From assembly GCF_900188225.1 (NCBI RefSeq), contig NZ_FZOC01000002.1:492310-556309 (forward strand): a DNA stretch of 64,000 nucleotides, read 5' to 3'. Source of the DNA: Humidesulfovibrio mexicanus (GTDB taxonomy: Bacteria; Desulfobacterota; Desulfovibrionia; Desulfovibrionales; Desulfovibrionaceae). Positions 47,801 through 56,973 of this stretch are shown here, one piece after another (within the stretch, counting starts at the first letter, position 1; the number at the start of each line of letters is the position of its first letter). The translations under genes were made by a program, and so were the position numbers. The notes beneath the pieces were generated by a model. It was not told the origin of the DNA, searched no databases, and worked only from the letters and a program-made list of their open reading frames with translations.

Positions 47801-49000
47801 CTAGGCTTTCTCCGCGCGCAACTGGCGCAGGATCCAGGGTAGCAGTTCGTGCCCGCTTTCGATGACGAGTCCGGTCCCGCGCGCCTGAACCTCGGAAAAG
47901 GCGGACAGCCCGTTGGGCTCGCCGTTCTTGCGCCACAGCAGGAAAGGGACCGGGTCCGGGGTGTGGGTTTTTTCGACGATGGGCGTGAAGTGGTCGCAGG
48001 TGACGAGGAAAGCCACGTCCTGGTCGGCCAGCGCCCGTCTTAAGGGAGCCACCACCCGCGCGTCAAAGCGAGAGATGGCCTCGGCCTTCTGGGCGGCGTC
48101 GCCCGCGTGGCCGCATTCATCCGGGCCTTCCAGATGCACGAAGGCGAAGTCGCCATGCTCCAGGAATGCAAGCGCCGCCTCCACCTTGCCCTCGTAGTTG
48201 GTGTCGATGAGGCCGGTGGCGCCAGGAACCTGGACGACCTCCATGCCCGCCGCGCGGCCAAGGCCACGCACCAGGTCCACGGCGGAGATCACCGCGCCCT
48301 TGAGGGCGTAGCTTTGGGCGAATCCCGGCAGGAGAAGCGGCCGTCCCTGGCCCCAGGGCCATATGGAGCGCGCTTTGGTGTGACCGGCGGTCTCCCGCAG
48401 GCGCTCCTCGGCCAAGAAAAGCAGATCCCACATGCGCGGGCAGCGGGAAAACTCGCGCATGTCGGCGCGGATGGGCTTGTCCGTGATGTCGTGGGGCGGG
48501 TTGATGTGCAGGGACGCCTCGGGTTCGCTCGCGCCGCCCTTGTGCACCAGCAGGTGCCGATACTGTACGCCGGGGATGAAGCGGAAGGTCTCGTCGCCCA
48601 GATGGGCCTGAAGATCTTCCACAAGCGGGGCGGAGACCTCGGTGGCGATGTGTCCGGAGGAGTAGTCGAGCATGGTGCCGGAGGGCGAAAGCTCGGTCAG
48701 GTTCACCAGGTTCATGCGCCACACCAGATCATCAGGGTCAAGGGCGATACCCTGTGCTGCGGCCTCAATGGGGCCGCGTCCGGTGTGGTGTCTGGCCGGG
48801 TCGAAGCCCAAAAGCGACATGTTGGCCACGTCGGAGCCGGGGGGCATTCCTTCGGGGACAGTGCGGCAGACGCCCACCACGCCGGTGCTGGCCATTTCGT
48901 CCATGACTGGCGTGTGCGCGGCCTCAAGGCAGGTTTTGCCGCCGGGGTGTTCGTCGGCCCAGCCGCCCATGCCGTCGGCGATGAGGAAGAGAAGCTTCAT
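47801..49000 (-). CDS. Phosphoglycerate-mutase-like (ApgM family) protein, probable homoserine kinase
   Basis: The 399-residue protein belongs to the cofactor-independent (archaeal-type) phosphoglycerate mutase family within the alkaline phosphatase superfamily. Metal and nucleophile motifs are LIADGMGGWADE, GSDVANMSLLGFDPARHHTGRGPIEA, LEGPDECGHAGD, VTCDHFTP and EKTHTPDPVPF. A bacterial subgroup of this family is proposed to be a non-orthologous homoserine kinase when it sits next to homoserine dehydrogenase, and here hom ends 24 bp upstream in the same operon. The kinase role is therefore my preferred reading; glycolytic mutase is the alternative, since a pgk cluster lies nearby on the other strand. 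Confidence 0.8.
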   Translation of the reverse strand: MKLLFLIADGMGGWADEHPGGKTCLEAAHTPVMDEMASTGVVGVCRTVPEGMPPGSDVANMSLLGFDPARHHTGRGPIEAAAQGIALDPDDLVWRMNLVNLTELSPSGTMLDYSSGHIATEVSAPLVEDLQAHLGDETFRFIPGVQYRHLLVHKGGASEPEASLHINPPHDITDKPIRADMREFSRCPRMWDLLFLAEERLRETAGHTKARSIWPWGQGRPLLLPGFAQSYALKGAVISAVDLVRGLGRAAGMEVVQVPGATGLIDTNYEGKVEAALAFLEHGDFAFVHLEGPDECGHAGDAAQKAEAISRFDARVVAPLRRALADQDVAFLVTCDHFTPIVEKTHTPDPVPFLLWRKNGEPNGLSAFSEVQARGTGLVIESGHELLPWILRQLRAEKA

Positions 49001-49024
49001 GCGTCGTGTCCGCCTTGTGCGTGG

Positions 49025-50320
49025 CTACAGGATGGGGAAATGCACCGTGGGCCTGAGGGCGAAGGGCATGGCGTCGATGGCGCGGATGGTCTTGGCCACG
49101 GCGCTGGCGCGCGCGCAGTGCGTAAGGAACACGATGGGCACGTCGGCGGCTTGCTGGTCGCCCTTCTGCACGGCCTGGGCGATGGATATCTCGTGCTCGG
49201 CCATGGTCTTGGCGATGGCGGCGAGCACGCCGGGGCGGTCGGAGACGGTGAAGCGGAAGTAGTGCATGGCCACGCCTTCGCTTGCGGGCAGGATGTCCGC
49301 CTCTGGGAGGGGCCTGTTGCCAAAGCCGGTGTTGTCGAAGCTGGCGCAGGGGGCGGCAAGGCCCCGGCACAGGGCCATGATGTCGGCCATGACGGCGCTT
49401 CCCGTGGGCAGCGACCCCGCACCCTGGCCGTGGAGCATGATGGGGCCCACGGCGTTGCCCTCCACGCGCACGGCGTTGTAGTTGCCGCCCACGCGCGCCA
49501 GCAGGAAGGTGTGCTTGACCAGCGTGGGCTCCACCTTGGCCTCGATGCGGCCGTCCACTTCACGGGCTTGCGCCAGCAGCTTGATGCGGTAGCCGAACTC
49601 GCGGGCGAACTCGATGTCCTGACCGGTGACCTGAGTGATGCCGCGCACGGGCAGCTTGGCGAGCGGAAAGTCCCTCCCGTAGGCCAGGCGGATGAGCACG
49701 ACAAGTTTGTGCGCGGTGTCGAAGCCCTCGATGTCCAGCGTGGGATCTGCCTCCGCGTAGCCCAGGTCTTGCGCCTGCTTGAGGGCCGTGGCGAAGTCCA
49801 GGTGGCTGGTGGTCATCTCGGAGAGGATGTAGTTGGCCGTGCCGTTCAGGATGCCTGTGAGCCGCTCGATGCGGTTGGCGCCCAGGCCCTCGCGCAGGGT
49901 CTGCACGATGGGGATGCCCCCGGCCACGCTGGCCTCATAAAAGAGGCCGAGGCCTTTGCGCGCGGCCAGGGCCGAAAGCTCCGGTCCGTGCAGGGCCAGC
50001 AGGTGCTTGTTCGCCGTCACCACGTGTTTGCCTGCGTCCAGCGCGCGCGTGATGAGGCTTCTGGCCGCGTCCACCCCGCCCATGAGTTCGACCACGACAT
50101 CGACATCAGGACCGAGCAGATCGTCGGCGTTGGCGGTGAACCGCGTCTCGGGGCCGGTCTGAACGGCGCGCTTCTTGGACAGATCGCGCACGAGCACGGT
50201 GGTGATGGCGATGTCGCGCCCCGTGCGGGCGAGAATGATCTCGCGGTTCTCGTGCAGAATCTGGGCAAGCCCTGAGCCGACCGTGCCGAACCCGGCGAGA
50301 CCGAGGCGCAGTGTTTCCAT
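49025..50320 (-). CDS. hom: Homoserine dehydrogenase
   Basis: The enzyme reduces aspartate semialdehyde to homoserine, the branch to threonine and methionine. The 431 residues show the dinucleotide motif GLAGFGTVGSGLA, the conserved ASVAGGIPIVQTLREGL and GILNGTANYILSEMT, and the catalytic-domain block YAEADPTLDIEGFDTAHKL. A C-terminal ACT domain (about residues 345-425, FRFTVSDRPGVLAAIAKTM) suggests feedback control by threonine. It is 9 bp after the aminotransferase gene. Confidence 0.97.
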   Translation of the reverse strand: METLRLGLAGFGTVGSGLAQILHENREIILARTGRDIAITTVLVRDLSKKRAVQTGPETRFTANADDLLGPDVDVVVELMGGVDAARSLITRALDAGKHVVTANKHLLALHGPELSALAARKGLGLFYEASVAGGIPIVQTLREGLGANRIERLTGILNGTANYILSEMTTSHLDFATALKQAQDLGYAEADPTLDIEGFDTAHKLVVLIRLAYGRDFPLAKLPVRGITQVTGQDIEFAREFGYRIKLLAQAREVDGRIEAKVEPTLVKHTFLLARVGGNYNAVRVEGNAVGPIMLHGQGAGSLPTGSAVMADIMALCRGLAAPCASFDNTGFGNRPLPEADILPASEGVAMHYFRFTVSDRPGVLAAIAKTMAEHEISIAQAVQKGDQQAADVPIVFLTHCARASAVAKTIRAIDAMPFALRPTVHFPIL

Positions 50321-50329
50321 GCTGTCGTC

Positions 50330-51502
50330 CTATTTCCCGAAGAATTTCTTGAGGTTTCTCGTGGCCTGGTTGATGCGGTGGCGGTTTTCCACCAGGGCGA
50401 AGCGCACATGGTCGTCGCCGTAGTTGCCGAAGCCAAGGCCTGGGCTCACGGCCACCTCCGCCTCGCGCAGGAGCAGCTTGGAGAATTCCACACTGCCGAG
50501 ATGCTTGAATTCATCTGGAATTTCCGCCCATACGAACATGGTGGCCTTGGGCGGTTCCACCTCCCAGCCGGCGCGGTGCAATCCCTCGATGAGGGCGTCG
50601 CGGCGGTCCTGGTGCACGTCCATGATCTCGCGCACGCATTCCTGCGGGCCGTTCAGCGCGGTGCACGCGGCGATTTGGATGGGCTGGAAGATGCCGTAGT
50701 CCAGGTAACTCTTGATGCGGGTAAGGGCCTGGACCATGTCGCGGTTGCCCACGCAGAAGCCCACGCGCCAGCCTGCCATGGAATAGCTTTTGGTGAGCGA
50801 GAAGAACTCGACGGCAACGTCCTTGGCGCCTTTGGCCTGCATGAAGCTGGGAGCCACGTAGCCGTCGAAGGTGAAGTCTGCGTACGCCAGGTCGTTTATG
50901 ACGTACATGCCGTTTTCCTTGGCGAAGTCCACGATCTTCTGGAAATAGGGCACATCCGCGCAAATTGTGGTGGGGTTGTGCGGATAGTTGACCACAAGGA
51001 GCTTGGGCTTGGGCCAGGTCTGCTTTACGGCGATTTGGAGATCCTCAAGAAAATCACGGCCCTTACCCATGGGGATGCGGCGCACGTCGGCGCCTGCGAT
51101 GATGGCCGCATAGGGGTGGATGGGGTAGGAGGGGTCCGGAGCAAACACCACGTCGCCGGGGGAAAGCATGACCAGCGCCAAATGGGCCAAGCCTTCCTTG
51201 GCGCCCATGGTGACCACCACTTCCTGGTCGTGGTCAAGCTCCACGCCGAAACGGCGCAGATACCAGTTGGCGATGGCGAGCCTGAGGCCCTTGATGCCTT
51301 TGGACGCGCTGTAGCGGTGGTTGGCGGGCTTTTGCGCCGCCTCAAGCAGCTTCTCCACGATGTGCTGGGGGGTGGGCAGGTCGGGGTTGCCCATGCCAAG
51401 ATCGACGATGTCCGCGCCCTGGTGGCGCATTTTCATTTTGAGTTCGTTGACCTGGGCGAACACATACGGCGGTAGTCTGTGGACTCTGGGAAACTGCTCC
51501 AT
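50330..51502 (-). CDS. AlaC-type pyridoxal-phosphate aminotransferase
   Basis: AAGGAG precedes ATG 51502, giving 390 residues. This is a fold-type I class I/II aminotransferase. PLP is held by Lys in [15 protein letters not shown], with [22 protein letters not shown] and the substrate arginine in [11 protein letters not shown]. Closest known types are AlaC/YfdZ alanine transaminases. The position before hom suggests it may supply aspartate or another amino acid for the same pathway. Confidence 0.88.
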   Translation of the reverse strand: MEQFPRVHRLPPYVFAQVNELKMKMRHQGADIVDLGMGNPDLPTPQHIVEKLLEAAQKPANHRYSASKGIKGLRLAIANWYLRRFGVELDHDQEVVVTMGAKEGLAHLALVMLSPGDVVFAPDPSYPIHPYAAIIAGADVRRIPMGKGRDFLEDLQIAVKQTWPKPKLLVVNYPHNPTTICADVPYFQKIVDFAKENGMYVINDLAYADFTFDGYVAPSFMQAKGAKDVAVEFFSLTKSYSMAGWRVGFCVGNRDMVQALTRIKSYLDYGIFQPIQIAACTALNGPQECVREIMDVHQDRRDALIEGLHRAGWEVEPPKATMFVWAEIPDEFKHLGSVEFSKLLLREAEVAVSPGLGFGNYGDDHVRFALVENRHRINQATRNLKKFFGK

Positions 51503-51561
51503 GATGCGCTCCTTGCTCCCCCATGAGTTGCCGGAGGATTTTATTCTGTAGTCCAGAAGCA

Positions 51562-51589
51562 TATATGCCACAGGCCATGTCTGTCAAAA
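51562..51589 (-). promoter_or_regulatory. Promoter of the aminotransferase-hom operon
   Basis: On the minus strand, TTGACA (51584-51589), a 16-bp spacer and TATATG (51562-51567), 60 bp before the start. Confidence 0.65.
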
Positions 51590-51617
51590 GCAATGATGCT
51601 GGAATTCGGCCATGATG

Positions 51618-51646
51618 TTGCCTGTTTTGGGACCTGATGCTATAGC
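51618..51646 (+). promoter_or_regulatory. Promoter of the deaminase gene
   Basis: TTGCCT (51618-51623), a 17-bp spacer and TATAGC (51641-51646), 27 bp before ATG 51674. Confidence 0.6.
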
Positions 51647-51673
51647 TGGAGCAGAACCTGTCGGAGGATTGCG

Positions 51674-52126
51674 ATGGACGGACGCGAATGCGAACGGATG
51701 CTCTCCGTGGCTTTGGAAGAGGCGCGCGCGGGGCGAGCCGAAGGGGGCGTGCCCATCGGAGCGGCGCTGTTCGGCCCTGGTGGCGAGCTGTGGGGACGCG
51801 GGCACAACCGTCGGGTGCAGGACGGCGATCCGTCCCTGCACGCGGAAACCGCGGCCTTTCGCGCCGCGGGCAGGAGGAGAAGCTATCGCGACACGGTCAT
51901 GGTCACCACGTTGGCTCCTTGCTGGTATTGCTCCGGACTCATCCGGCAGTTCGGCATCGGGACGGTGGTGGTGGGCGAAAGCGCCACGTTCCAGGGGGGC
52001 ATCGCCTGGCTCAGGCGCAACGGAATCAAGGTAGTGGACATGAAGAGCGCCGAGTGCCGTGAGCTGCTTGAATCGTTCATCAAGGCCAGGCCGGAGGTTT
52101 GGAACGAGGACATCGGCGTGGAATAG
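51674..52126 (+). CDS. Nucleoside/cytosine deaminase family protein
   Basis: The 150-residue zinc enzyme of the cytidine deaminase fold has HAETAAFRAAG (HAE, zinc ligand and catalytic Glu) and LAPCWYCSGLIRQFGI (PCxxC, two zinc ligands). Small size and the APCWYCSG loop place it near yeast-type cytosine deaminases rather than TadA, whose loop is EPCxMC. The C-terminal VVVGESATFQGGIAWLRRNGIKV and the final acidic helix also match that group. AGGA precedes the start. It stands alone between divergent genes. Confidence 0.88.
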   Translation: MDGRECERMLSVALEEARAGRAEGGVPIGAALFGPGGELWGRGHNRRVQDGDPSLHAETAAFRAAGRRRSYRDTVMVTTLAPCWYCSGLIRQFGIGTVVVGESATFQGGIAWLRRNGIKVVDMKSAECRELLESFIKARPEVWNEDIGVE

Positions 52127-52223
52127 AAGGGGCGCGCTTCCCGTCTTTTCCCTTGTCCGGCGTCATGACCTTGGGCAGTATACGTATGTTCCTCTCCCCC
52201 GCGCGAACGTTTTGGAGGCTCCG

Positions 52224-55200
52224 TTGAGGAAAGCTGGATTTGCGGTCCTCGTCTTCGCGACCCTCGTCGTTTCCAGTCTGGCGGGCCTGTCCTTGGCCGG
52301 GCAGGGGATATCCTCTGCACTCGATTTGAGCCCTGAGGAGCGGCAGTGGCTCGACGACAACCGCAATTCCATAGTGCTTTGCTACGATGCGGCTTTCCCG
52401 CCCATCGAATTTCGTGACGAGAAAGGCCGTTTTGCGGGCATGGGGGCGGATATCGTTTCCCATATCGAAGCCCTTCTGGGCGTCACTTTTGTAAAGAAGC
52501 CCACTGAGGACTGGAACGCTTTTCTCAAAGATCTGGAAAGCGGCCGCGTGCACCTGAACGCGGGCATGGCCAGCACGCCTGAACGCGATGTCTACGCCGC
52601 CTGCACCGCGCCCTATATCAAGTTGCCGCTGGCCATCATCACCTCGGCAAAAGGATTTGGCGGCGGACCGGTTGATTGGCGGGGGCTCAAGGGCCGCCGG
52701 GTGGCCGTGGTATCCGGCTACATGACCGAGAGCTATGTGCGCCGCAACTCCGCAGGGCAGTTCGATGTGATCGCGGTGGGCAGCGTGGCCGATGGGCTGC
52801 GCGACGTGTCCTTCGGCGTTGTGGACGCCTTTGTGGACAATCTGGCTACGGCGTCATTTTACATCGAGCGTGACGCCCTGACCAACCTCCGCGTGGCAGG
52901 CGACCTCGACGCCGTCTTCCCCATGAGCATCTGCGTCAGTCGCAAATATCCGTTGCTGTTGAGCGCGTTGGAAAAAGCCCTCGCCCGGGTTCCGCCGGAG
53001 GCCGTAGAGGCGTCCCGCAAGCGCTGGATTCCCATAGCGGACCGGGGCGCGTTGAGCAGAGAAGCCGTACGGATGTTGGGGCTGGGCGGGCTGTTCGTCG
53101 GTCTTTTGCTTGTAGGCTTGGTTGGTGTGAGCTTTTTCCTCAAGCGAAGCTTGAAGGAAAAGATGCGTGTTCTGAATGCGGCCCAACTGGAGCTTGCGAC
53201 ACAGACGGAGCGCCTGAACCTCGCCATTGACGCGACCGGGTCCGGAGTGTGGGAGTACCACCCGCTTACAGGGGAGCATTACTATTCCGAACAGTGGTAT
53301 TCCATGCTTGGCCGCAAGGCCGGTACGCTGGGAACCTCCCTCGAAGGCTGGAAGAGCCTTCTGCATCCCGAGGACTGCGACGCGGCTGTGAGGGCCTTTG
53401 AAGGCTATTGCGCCTCTGATGGGCACGGCTTGTACGAAGCCGAATTCCGCTTGAGGTGTGGCGACGGCGACTGGCGTTGGGTGTTGGGCAAGGGCCGCGC
53501 TGTGGCCTGGGACGCCGATGGCCGCCCCAGCCGCATCATCGGACTGAACATGGACATCCAGAAGCTCAAGGGCGTGCAGGAGGATCTTCGCCGCAGCGAG
53601 GCGCTGGTCAAGGGCGCCTTCGATCAGACTTTTCAGCTATGCGCTCTCTTGGACGCCCAGGGGGCCGTGGTGCAGCTCAACCGCAGCGCCACGGCGTTCA
53701 CGGGAGTCAGCTTCGAAGAAGTGGCCGGGCGGCCGTTTTGGGCCGCTCGTTTCTGGCCGGATGCCACCGAGGCCGAAAACATGTTGCGCCGGGCCATGGA
53801 TGTGGCCCGCGCAGGCGGGGTGGCTCGGCACGAGGTCAGCAATTACGACCGCCACGGGCGTGTGGCCCTGATTGACTTCTCCCTTTCCCCGCTGCTGGGC
53901 GATGACGGCAATGTGCGCTTCTTTATTGTCGAAGGACGCGACGTGTCCGACATACGGCGCGCAGAGGCCGCGCTCAAGGCCAGCGAAGCCAAGTTCAAGG
54001 CGATTTTCAATAATGCTCCCGTGGGTATCTTCCGCACCACGTATTCCGGAAGGCTTTTGGAGGCGAATCTGCGTCTGGCGAAGATCCATGGCTACGCCAG
54101 CCAGTCTGAAATGCTGGCCGAATGCAAGGACGTGCGGGCAGAAATTTACGCCAACCACAAGGAGAGGGAAGCGTTCCTTGCGGTGCTTGCGGCAGCGCCT
54201 AACGGCTTGCGCATGGAGCTGCGCCTCCGGCGGCGAAACGGAGAGGCCTTCCCGGCCATCATCAACGCCTCGCTGCAGCATGACGCAGAGGGCGTGCCCT
54301 CATTCATCGATGGTGTTGTGGAGGACATCACCGACCGCAAGCGAGCCGAGGGAGCCTTGCGTGAAAAATCGGCCTTGCTGGAGGCCCAACTCAACGCGAG
54401 CCTCGACGGCATTTTGGTGTTGGACGAGGCGGGGCGCAGACTGCTGACCAACAGCCGCTTCATGGAAATGTTCCACATGCCGCAACGGATTTTGGATGAT
54501 CCAGACGGGGGCTCGCTTCTGACTGGCTTGGCGAAGTTGGCCAAGAACCCTGAAGGGTTCTTGGCCCGCGTGGGCGAATTGCACGCAACCCCGGAAGCCG
54601 TGGTCCGAGATGAGATTGAAATGGCCGATGGGAGGCTTGTGGACCGCTTTTCCGGTCCAGTTTCAGGGGATGACGGCAGTCGTTATGGGCGTATCTGGAC
54701 GTTTCGCGACATAACCGAACGTGTGCGTCTTGAGCGTCGGTTGGCCGATCAGCTTGGTTTCCAGCAGGCGCTTTTGGACACGCTGCCCTATGCTGTGTTT
54801 TACAAAGGTCCGGATACGCGCTTTGTGGGCTGCAACCGTGCCTACGAGCAGGCCTTCGGCGTGCAGCGGGAGCATTTCATCGGCAAGCGCGTGCTTGATC
54901 TGGAATATCTGCCCCTGGAGGACCGTTTGGCTTTCCAGGCCGAGGATGAGGCCACCATCGCCAGCATCGGGCTTGTACGGAGGGAGAAGCCCATTCCCTT
55001 CCAGGACGGCACGTTGCACCAGACCTTGTATTCCGTGAGCGGTTTCCGGCAGACCGACGGCTCCCCAGGCGGCCTCATCGGCGTCATCGTGGACATCACC
55101 GACCGCAAGATGGCCGAGGAGCGTTTCTCCCTCATCTTTGAAATGGCTCCAGAGTGCATTTTTTTCGTGCGCACAGCGGATTTGGTCCTCCTCGACACCA

Positions 55201-56279
55201 ACGCCGCCTTCGAGGTCATATCCGGATACCGGCGCGAAGAGGCTGTGGGCAGGGACATGCCTTCGCTGGGCCTGTGGGACGATTTGGCGGAGCGCACCGA
55301 GTTCTACCTTCATCTTGACGCTGATGGCGAAGTGAAGAATTTCGAGTTCATGTTGCGCCGCAAGGACGGCAGTTTGCGCCGTGCGCTTAATTCGTCCCGC
55401 ACCGTCACCATCGCGGGGCAGGCCTGCTACATAAGCATTATTCACGACATTACTGACGAACGCCGTATGCAGGAACTGCTGATCCAATCCGAAAAAATGA
55501 TGTCCGTGGGCAGCCTCGCCGCAGGCATCGCACACGAAATCAACAATCCGTTGGGCATCGTGCACCAGGCCGTGCAAAACCTTATGCAGCGCACCAATCC
55601 GGAATTGAAACGGAATATCGAGGCGGCGCAGGCCATCGGGCTGGATATGGATTTGCTGCAGCAATACCTGAAGGCCCGCAAGCTCGATTTGTTTTTGCAG
55701 GATATTCAGGCTGCGGCCATGCGAGCTTCTGGGATTATCCGGAACATGCTCAATTTCAGCCGCCGCAGCGAGTCCAAGCGGGGCGTCTGCGATCTGCACA
55801 ACATTGTGGAGCAGGCCGTATTCCTGGCTTCGTCCGATTACGACCTGAAGAAGTCCTATGACTTCAAGCGGATCGAGATTGTCTTGGATCTGGCTAAGGA
55901 CGTGCCCGCCTGCATGTGTACGGAAACCGAGCTTGAGCAAGTCCTGTTGAATCTGTTGCGCAATTCGGCTCAAGCCATGGCGACGGCAGGTTCGCCCGAC
56001 CCGCGCATCACCATCCGCTTGCGATCCGTGGAGGGAGCGGTACGCATTGAGGTGGCCGACAATGGTCCGGGCATGAGCGCTGAGGTGCAGCACAAGGTCT
56101 TTGAACCGTTTTTCACCACCAAGCCGCCGGGGGTGGGCACGGGCCTGGGCCTGTCCGTGTCGTATTTCATCGTAACCAGGGGGCATGGCGGCCGCATGTG
56201 GGTGGAGTCCGCTCCAGGCGAGGGGGCGTGCTTTGTTCTGGAATTGCCTGCCAAGCAGGACGGAGGCGCGCATGGCTGA
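52224..56279 (+). CDS. Multi-PAS hybrid-sensor histidine kinase with periplasmic SBP3 domain
   Basis: GGAGG (52214-52218) selects TTG 52224, giving 1351 residues. A signal/anchor opens the protein. An SBP_bac_3 domain spans about 47-269 (IVLCYDAAFPPIEFRDEKG), followed by a membrane segment at about 285-305. Six PAS domains follow, starting near 330, 462, 589, 717, 845 and 965. The kinase core has HisKA with the phospho-accepting H1104 in AAGIAHEINNPLG, the N box LEQVLLNLLRNSAQAM and G boxes DNGPGM and GTGLGLSV. The SBP domain probably binds an amino acid or similar ligand. The response-regulator gene overlaps its end by 8 bp. Confidence 0.93.
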   Translation: MRKAGFAVLVFATLVVSSLAGLSLAGQGISSALDLSPEERQWLDDNRNSIVLCYDAAFPPIEFRDEKGRFAGMGADIVSHIEALLGVTFVKKPTEDWNAFLKDLESGRVHLNAGMASTPERDVYAACTAPYIKLPLAIITSAKGFGGGPVDWRGLKGRRVAVVSGYMTESYVRRNSAGQFDVIAVGSVADGLRDVSFGVVDAFVDNLATASFYIERDALTNLRVAGDLDAVFPMSICVSRKYPLLLSALEKALARVPPEAVEASRKRWIPIADRGALSREAVRMLGLGGLFVGLLLVGLVGVSFFLKRSLKEKMRVLNAAQLELATQTERLNLAIDATGSGVWEYHPLTGEHYYSEQWYSMLGRKAGTLGTSLEGWKSLLHPEDCDAAVRAFEGYCASDGHGLYEAEFRLRCGDGDWRWVLGKGRAVAWDADGRPSRIIGLNMDIQKLKGVQEDLRRSEALVKGAFDQTFQLCALLDAQGAVVQLNRSATAFTGVSFEEVAGRPFWAARFWPDATEAENMLRRAMDVARAGGVARHEVSNYDRHGRVALIDFSLSPLLGDDGNVRFFIVEGRDVSDIRRAEAALKASEAKFKAIFNNAPVGIFRTTYSGRLLEANLRLAKIHGYASQSEMLAECKDVRAEIYANHKEREAFLAVLAAAPNGLRMELRLRRRNGEAFPAIINASLQHDAEGVPSFIDGVVEDITDRKRAEGALREKSALLEAQLNASLDGILVLDEAGRRLLTNSRFMEMFHMPQRILDDPDGGSLLTGLAKLAKNPEGFLARVGELHATPEAVVRDEIEMADGRLVDRFSGPVSGDDGSRYGRIWTFRDITERVRLERRLADQLGFQQALLDTLPYAVFYKGPDTRFVGCNRAYEQAFGVQREHFIGKRVLDLEYLPLEDRLAFQAEDEATIASIGLVRREKPIPFQDGTLHQTLYSVSGFRQTDGSPGGLIGVIVDITDRKMAEERFSLIFEMAPECIFFVRTADLVLLDTNAAFEVISGYRREEAVGRDMPSLGLWDDLAERTEFYLHLDADGEVKNFEFMLRRKDGSLRRALNSSRTVTIAGQACYISIIHDITDERRMQELLIQSEKMMSVGSLAAGIAHEINNPLGIVHQAVQNLMQRTNPELKRNIEAAQAIGLDMDLLQQYLKARKLDLFLQDIQAAAMRASGIIRNMLNFSRRSESKRGVCDLHNIVEQAVFLASSDYDLKKSYDFKRIEIVLDLAKDVPACMCTETELEQVLLNLLRNSAQAMATAGSPDPRITIRLRSVEGAVRIEVADNGPGMSAEVQHKVFEPFFTTKPPGVGTGLGLSVSYFIVTRGHGGRMWVESAPGEGACFVLELPAKQDGGAHG

Positions 56280-56652
56280 CGAGCGCCCCTGTGTGTTGGT
56301 TTTGGATGATGAAGACCGCGTGCGCGAGTTGCTCATCGAATTTTTCGATGAATACGACGAGTTTGATTTGGTTGGGGCGTCCTCTGGCGAAGAGGCCCTT
56401 GAGGTCTTGTCCGAGCGATGCGCGGACGTCTGTGTTGTGGATATGCGGTTGCCGGGCATTGACGGTGCGCGTTTCATCGAGCTTGCCGCTGCGCGTGGGC
56501 TGTGCCGCCGTTTTCTCGTACATACGGGCTCTGTGGACTTCAACCTTCCCCAAAGCCTGCTGGATCTCGGTCTGGTCCCGGCGGACGTCTTTTATAAGCC
56601 GGTGAACGCGAGCGAACTGGCCGACAGGATGCGCCAGTTGCTCAGAAGCTGA
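56272..56652 (+). CDS. Single-domain response regulator
   Basis: The 126-residue receiver has the acidic pair D12-D13, phospho-acceptor D57 in VVDMRLPG, the switch threonine T85 and K109-P110. There is no output domain, so it must act through another protein or pass phosphate on. ATG 56272 overlaps the kinase stop, so the two are coupled and are very probably a cognate pair. Confidence 0.92.
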   Translation: MADERPCVLVLDDEDRVRELLIEFFDEYDEFDLVGASSGEEALEVLSERCADVCVVDMRLPGIDGARFIELAAARGLCRRFLVHTGSVDFNLPQSLLDLGLVPADVFYKPVNASELADRMRQLLRS

Positions 56653-56730
56653 CCACTGCATCGGCAGCAGCCCGAGCAAGCGCGTAGGCAGTGAACCGGA
56701 TACAGCGGCGCGTTTGCGGCGCAACGAAAA

Positions 56731-56756
56731 AGGGGTCATCGTTTCCGATGACCCCT
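56731..56756 (-). terminator. Terminator of the tRNA-Pro gene (minus strand)
   Basis: AGGGGTCATCG (56731-56741) pairs with CGATGACCCCT (56746-56756) around TTTC. The T-tract (TTTTTCG) lies on the minus strand, 12 bp after the tRNA-Pro 3' end. It may also slow plus-strand transcription from the response regulator. Confidence 0.8.
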
Positions 56757-56768
56757 TGGCTCGTCGAG

Positions 56769-56817
56769 TGGTCGGGATGAGAGGAGTTGAACCTCCGGCC
56801 CCCTGAACCCCATTCAG
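56769..56817 (-). tRNA. 3' fragment of tRNA-Pro(GGG), attachment site (attL)
   Basis: The minus strand reads CTGAATGGGGTTCAGG, a proline anticodon arm with anticodon GGG, then the variable loop, T arm (GGAGGTTCAACTCC) and CATCCCGACCA. The matching 5' acceptor CGGGATG and D arm are absent upstream. Instead the sequence before CTGAATG is unrelated and AT-rich. This is the remnant left when an element integrates into the 3' half of a tRNA gene; the reconstituted gene should be at the other end. Confidence 0.85.
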
Positions 56818-56860
56818 TTATGATAGCCTTCACGCAAAATCACCAAGCATACATAAAGTA

Positions 56861-56889
56861 TTGACAGGCAATGATCTGATAGCTAGTGT
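56861..56889 (+). promoter_or_regulatory. Promoter of the integrase gene
   Basis: TTGACA (56861-56866), a 17-bp spacer and TAGTGT (56884-56889). An AGGAGG follows at 56898 but no start codon is near it. Confidence 0.55.
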
Positions 56890-56930
56890 ACTTCACAGGA
56901 GGTCACGGCAAAACGTTCAATTTCACCTGA

Positions 56931-56952
56931 AAAAGTGGCACAAAAGTGGCAC
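56931..56952 (+). repeat. Tandem 11-bp repeat before the integrase
   Basis: AAAAGTGGCAC occurs twice in direct tandem (56931-56941 and 56942-56952). Its place between attL and the integrase gene fits an arm-type binding site for integrase or excisionase. Confidence 0.6.
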
Positions 56953-56973
56953 AAACTTCCTGGGGGAAGTGAA

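Noticed and set aside
54663-56543. A 626-codon open frame opposite the sensor kinase and response regulator
   Set aside because: It overlaps two well-supported genes completely and shows no family resemblance.
56769-56860. A complete tRNA-Pro gene
   Set aside because: Only the anticodon arm to CCA is present. The 5' acceptor half CGGGATG and the D arm cannot be found within 50 bp upstream on the minus strand.
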